A DNA stretch of 35,688 bases, from NCBI GenBank assembly GCA_020718315.1, contig DYSK01000001.1, positions 3,936 to 39,623 on the forward strand, given 5' to 3'. The stretch is from Draconibacterium orientale (GTDB lineage: Bacteria; Bacteroidota; Bacteroidia; Bacteroidales; UBA12170). The notes under the pieces were generated by a model, which saw only the letters and a list, made by a program, of their open reading frames with translations, ran no database searches and was not told where the DNA came from. A program made the position numbers and the translations under genes. How positions within the stretch are numbered: the first letter of the stretch is position 1; each line of letters starts with the position of its first letter. Below, piece after piece: positions 33,639 to 35,688 of the stretch.

Positions 33639-34925
33639 ATGCGCAAATTTTTTATCGCTATTCTGCTAATATTCATAATTCCGGCGGTTTATGCTCAAGA
33701 TGAATTAAGTGTGATGCAGTACAATTTGCTTAACTATGGAAATTTTACTGATTACTGCACAACAACAAACAACAATATTGTTACTAAAAATGGATATCTC
33801 ACTGCTATTTTTGATTATGTGAAACCAGATATTTTGACTGTCAACGAAATGGCCGAAAATAGTTACTATCATGATTATTTGTTAAGTGCCACTTTAAACG
33901 TAAACGGTGAAACGAATTATAAACGAGCCACAATGGCTCCCGAAGCACAAGGAGACTGGTTAGTGAATATGCTCTATTACAACTCGCAAAAGCTGACACT
34001 TTACAAACACGATGTTATAAACACAATTATCAGAACAACAGATATATATACTCTTTTTTACAATGCGTCTGATTTAGATCAAACGCATGATACTGCTTTT
34101 ATAAGTTGTATCGTTACTCACCTCAAAGCAGGAAATACCGCCACCGATGCGGCTGATCGTGCTTTGATGACTAATACAGTAATGACTTATATTCAAACCC
34201 ACGATTTGAGATATAATTACCTTTTTATGGGCGATTTTAACGTTTATACTTCAACAGAATTGGCTTATCAGAATTTGGTAAAGTCGTACAATGGTCTGTA
34301 TTACCTCTATGATCCTATTTCTTCGGCCGGTGCTTGGAACAACAATTCGCTCTTTAGTGCCATTCATTCGCAATCCACACATACCGAAAACAATGGCTGT
34401 GCTTCCACCGGAGGAATGGACGATCGATTCGATCAAATCCTTTCATCCTCTGATTTGATGAACGGTACACATGGAATGCAACTTCTTCCCGAAACATACA
34501 AATCGCTTGGAAACGATGGTTTGCATTTTAATCTTTCTATCATTGCAGCTCCTACCAATACTTCTGTTCCTGCCGACGTGTTGAATGCGCTGTACAACAA
34601 CAGCGATCACCTGCCTATTGTAGTCCAAATTCGTACCAACCAATCCTATCTTCAGGTTGAAGAAAATGCATCGATGGATGAAATCAGGTTTCAGAATCCG
34701 GTTCAGCAGCAGTTGAACGTGAGCCTGTCTTTTTCGAATGCCGCTACTTTTGAACTGCGTATTTACGATTTAACCGGAAGGATACAAAAGGTTGTTTCCG
34801 GACTTCCGAAAAGCAAATTGCACCAACTTTCTATTCCTGTATCGGAACTAAAAAAAGGCATTTATTTTCTTCAGCTCAGAAAAGAAGACGGAACAGAAAC
34901 CACTTCTAAATTTATTAAACAGTAA
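33639..34925 (+). CDS. T9SS-secreted endonuclease/exonuclease/phosphatase-family protein
   Basis: A 428-residue exported protein with signal peptide MRKFFIAILLIFIIPAVYAQ. The central EEP (DNase I-like) domain shows VMQYNLLNYGN, ILTVNEMAE (metal-binding Glu), YLFMGDFNVY with D199 and N201, GMDDRFDQIL (Asp), and NNSDHLPIVV with D323 and catalytic H324. All key residues are present, so it should be an active phosphodiester- or phosphate-ester-cleaving enzyme; whether it acts on DNA, RNA or lipid is not decided. The last 75 or so residues (FQNPVQQQLNVSL... ELRIYDLTGR... LKKGIYFLQL... TSKFIKQ) form a type A T9SS sorting domain, directing it to the cell surface or outside. Confidence 0.92.
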   Translation: MRKFFIAILLIFIIPAVYAQDELSVMQYNLLNYGNFTDYCTTTNNNIVTKNGYLTAIFDYVKPDILTVNEMAENSYYHDYLLSATLNVNGETNYKRATMAPEAQGDWLVNMLYYNSQKLTLYKHDVINTIIRTTDIYTLFYNASDLDQTHDTAFISCIVTHLKAGNTATDAADRALMTNTVMTYIQTHDLRYNYLFMGDFNVYTSTELAYQNLVKSYNGLYYLYDPISSAGAWNNNSLFSAIHSQSTHTENNGCASTGGMDDRFDQILSSSDLMNGTHGMQLLPETYKSLGNDGLHFNLSIIAAPTNTSVPADVLNALYNNSDHLPIVVQIRTNQSYLQVEENASMDEIRFQNPVQQQLNVSLSFSNAATFELRIYDLTGRIQKVVSGLPKSKLHQLSIPVSELKKGIYFLQLRKEDGTETTSKFIKQ

Positions 34926-34950
34926 TATCCTATTTTTAGTCCATATCTGT

Positions 34951-35430
34951 ATGAAAACACTCTACATAATGCGTCACGGCAAAGCCGAAGATGGATTTGA
35001 AAAAGCCGATTACAAACGGAAGTTGACCTCAAAAGGCATTCGTAGAAGTCGCGAAGCTGGCGAAAAACTAAAAGAAATGGGTGTTCAACTCGATGCCATT
35101 GTTTGCAGCAACGCCAACAGAACTGTTGAAACGGCCGAAATTATGGCTGAAGTTTTTGATTTTCCTTCTACGGAAATTCAAAAAGTGAAAGAACTTTATC
35201 TGGCTTCTGTTACCGTTATTCTTGATTGCATCAATTCGTTCGACGATCGCTCTTCAAAAATCCTTCTCGTAGGACATAATCCCGGAGTTCCCGAACTGCT
35301 TACCGTTTTGAGTGGCGAATTGATCGATTGGGCGCCTACTTCGTTTCTGGTAGCAATTGATATACAAACAGATAAATGGAATGAAGTAGGAAAAGTTTCT
35401 GCAAAAATATCGGCGACACTGATTCCGTGA
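34951..35430 (+). CDS. sixA: SixA-like phosphohistidine phosphatase
   Basis: A 159-residue histidine-phosphatase-family protein. The catalytic motif MRHGKAE is at residues 7-13 (His9), SNANRTVETAEIM supplies a phosphate-binding Arg, and LLVGHNPGVPEL carries the second catalytic His. E. coli SixA dephosphorylates phosphohistidine domains of phosphorelay or phosphotransferase proteins. The partner in this organism is unknown. The gene follows the EEP gene after 25 nt that contain a -7-like TATTTTTA, so it may have its own promoter. Confidence 0.92.
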   Translation: MKTLYIMRHGKAEDGFEKADYKRKLTSKGIRRSREAGEKLKEMGVQLDAIVCSNANRTVETAEIMAEVFDFPSTEIQKVKELYLASVTVILDCINSFDDRSSKILLVGHNPGVPELLTVLSGELIDWAPTSFLVAIDIQTDKWNEVGKVSAKISATLIP

Positions 35431-35487
35431 TCGTAATGAATCTTTTGAAAATGGATTCGCGACTCGCTATTGCTAAATATAATTTTG

Positions 35488-35504
35488 ATTAAAACGGTTT
35501 TAGT
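35488..35504. promoter_or_regulatory. Near-palindromic 17-mer resembling the dnaN leader palindrome
   Basis: Differs at two of 17 positions from the dnaN palindrome at 32282-32298. It directly follows TAATTTTG (35480-35487), an exact TAnnTTTG match, so it would sit at a transcription start if that element is used. Confidence 0.3.
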
Positions 35505-35561
35505 GTCCATTTCACTCAATATTGCAACTGCACATTTTCAATGTATTCAAGAACAAATTAG

Positions 35562-35569
35562 TATCTTTG
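35562..35569 (+). promoter_or_regulatory. prfC: -7 promoter element of prfC
   Basis: TATCTTTG, an exact TAnnTTTG match, lies 22 nt before the prfC start codon. Confidence 0.6.
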
Positions 35570-35591
35570 CCGCTCCAAATTTTTCAGCCGA

Positions 35592-35688
35592 ATGAGATTA
35601 GAAGAAGAAATAAAACGCCGGCGTACTTTTGCCATTATTAGCCATCCGGATGCGGGAAAAACAACGCTCACCGAAAAACTCTTGCTTT
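35592..35688 (+). CDS. prfC: Peptide chain release factor 3, N-terminal fragment (runs off the window)
   Basis: The first 32 codons of RF3, cut by the window edge. The opening EEEIKRRRTFAIISHPDAGKTT contains the GTPase P-loop SHPDAGKTT and the following TLTEKLLL helix, which is diagnostic of the RF3/EF-G-like translational GTPases, in particular PrfC. RF3 removes RF1 and RF2 from the ribosome after peptide release. The rest of the protein is beyond the window. Confidence 0.93.
   Translation, partial: MRLEEEIKRRRTFAIISHPDAGKTTLTEKLLL

Noticed and set aside
1..35688. CRISPR, phage, transposon or toxin-antitoxin elements
   Set aside because: No spaced direct repeats, integrase, transposase, phage structural gene or paired small antitoxin-toxin genes were recognised.

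Overview
The window is chromosomal DNA from a member of the Bacteroidota, probably class Bacteroidia. The evidence is an AT-rich genome, start sites almost devoid of Shine-Dalgarno sequences, repeated promoter -7 elements of the Bacteroidota type TAnnTTTG, a type IX secretion (T9SS) C-terminal sorting domain, a LytS/LytTR two-component pair, an LruC-domain lipoprotein, and a PyrE/SRPBCC/Nudix neighbourhood. Nothing points to a phage, plasmid, insertion sequence, CRISPR array, tRNA or rRNA. No gene-free stretch exceeds 300 bases.

Layout. 1-5.9 kb (minus strand) is an envelope block: the N-terminal part of a secreted BNR/sialidase-fold protein, an LruC-domain lipoprotein, and an operon LiaF-like protein > LytS-type kinase > LytTR regulator. 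6-12.5 kb holds mnmA (tRNA thiolation), a lipoprotein alpha/beta hydrolase, a HupE-like membrane protein with an M1 metallopeptidase, a divergent DUF6702-type exported protein, and comF. 12.5-17 kb holds a fused double-ATPase peptide ABC protein, a type II NADH dehydrogenase, a Spy/CpxP-like periplasmic protein and a pentapeptide-repeat protein. 17.2-19.8 kb is a two-gene unit: a Tat-signal four-cluster ferredoxin followed by a tungsten-type aldehyde ferredoxin oxidoreductase (AOR).

19.8-26.2 kb is a run of guaB, three parvulin/SurA-type folding factors (one a catalytically degenerate lipoprotein) and a MobB-like P-loop NTPase. 26.2-29.2 kb is p-aminobenzoate synthesis (pabA diverging from pabB-pabC) with birA tightly coupled. 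29.2-31 kb is an SRPBCC protein and pyrE, divergent from a Nudix hydrolase. 31-35.7 kb holds a DUF819 membrane protein, dnaN, a T9SS-secreted endonuclease/phosphatase-family protein, sixA and the first codons of prfC.

Most genes are core housekeeping (nucleotide, folate, biotin, translation, replication, outer-membrane biogenesis). The least ordinary features are the Tat-linked AOR pair, whose second gene has an exceptionally complete Shine-Dalgarno sequence, the LiaF-LytS-LytTR operon, the HupE/M1/DUF6702 divergon, the degenerate folding-factor lipoprotein, and several palindromes placed at or near transcription starts. No clearly unprecedented multi-gene system was found; the AOR pair and the HupE divergon are the best candidates for unexplored biology.
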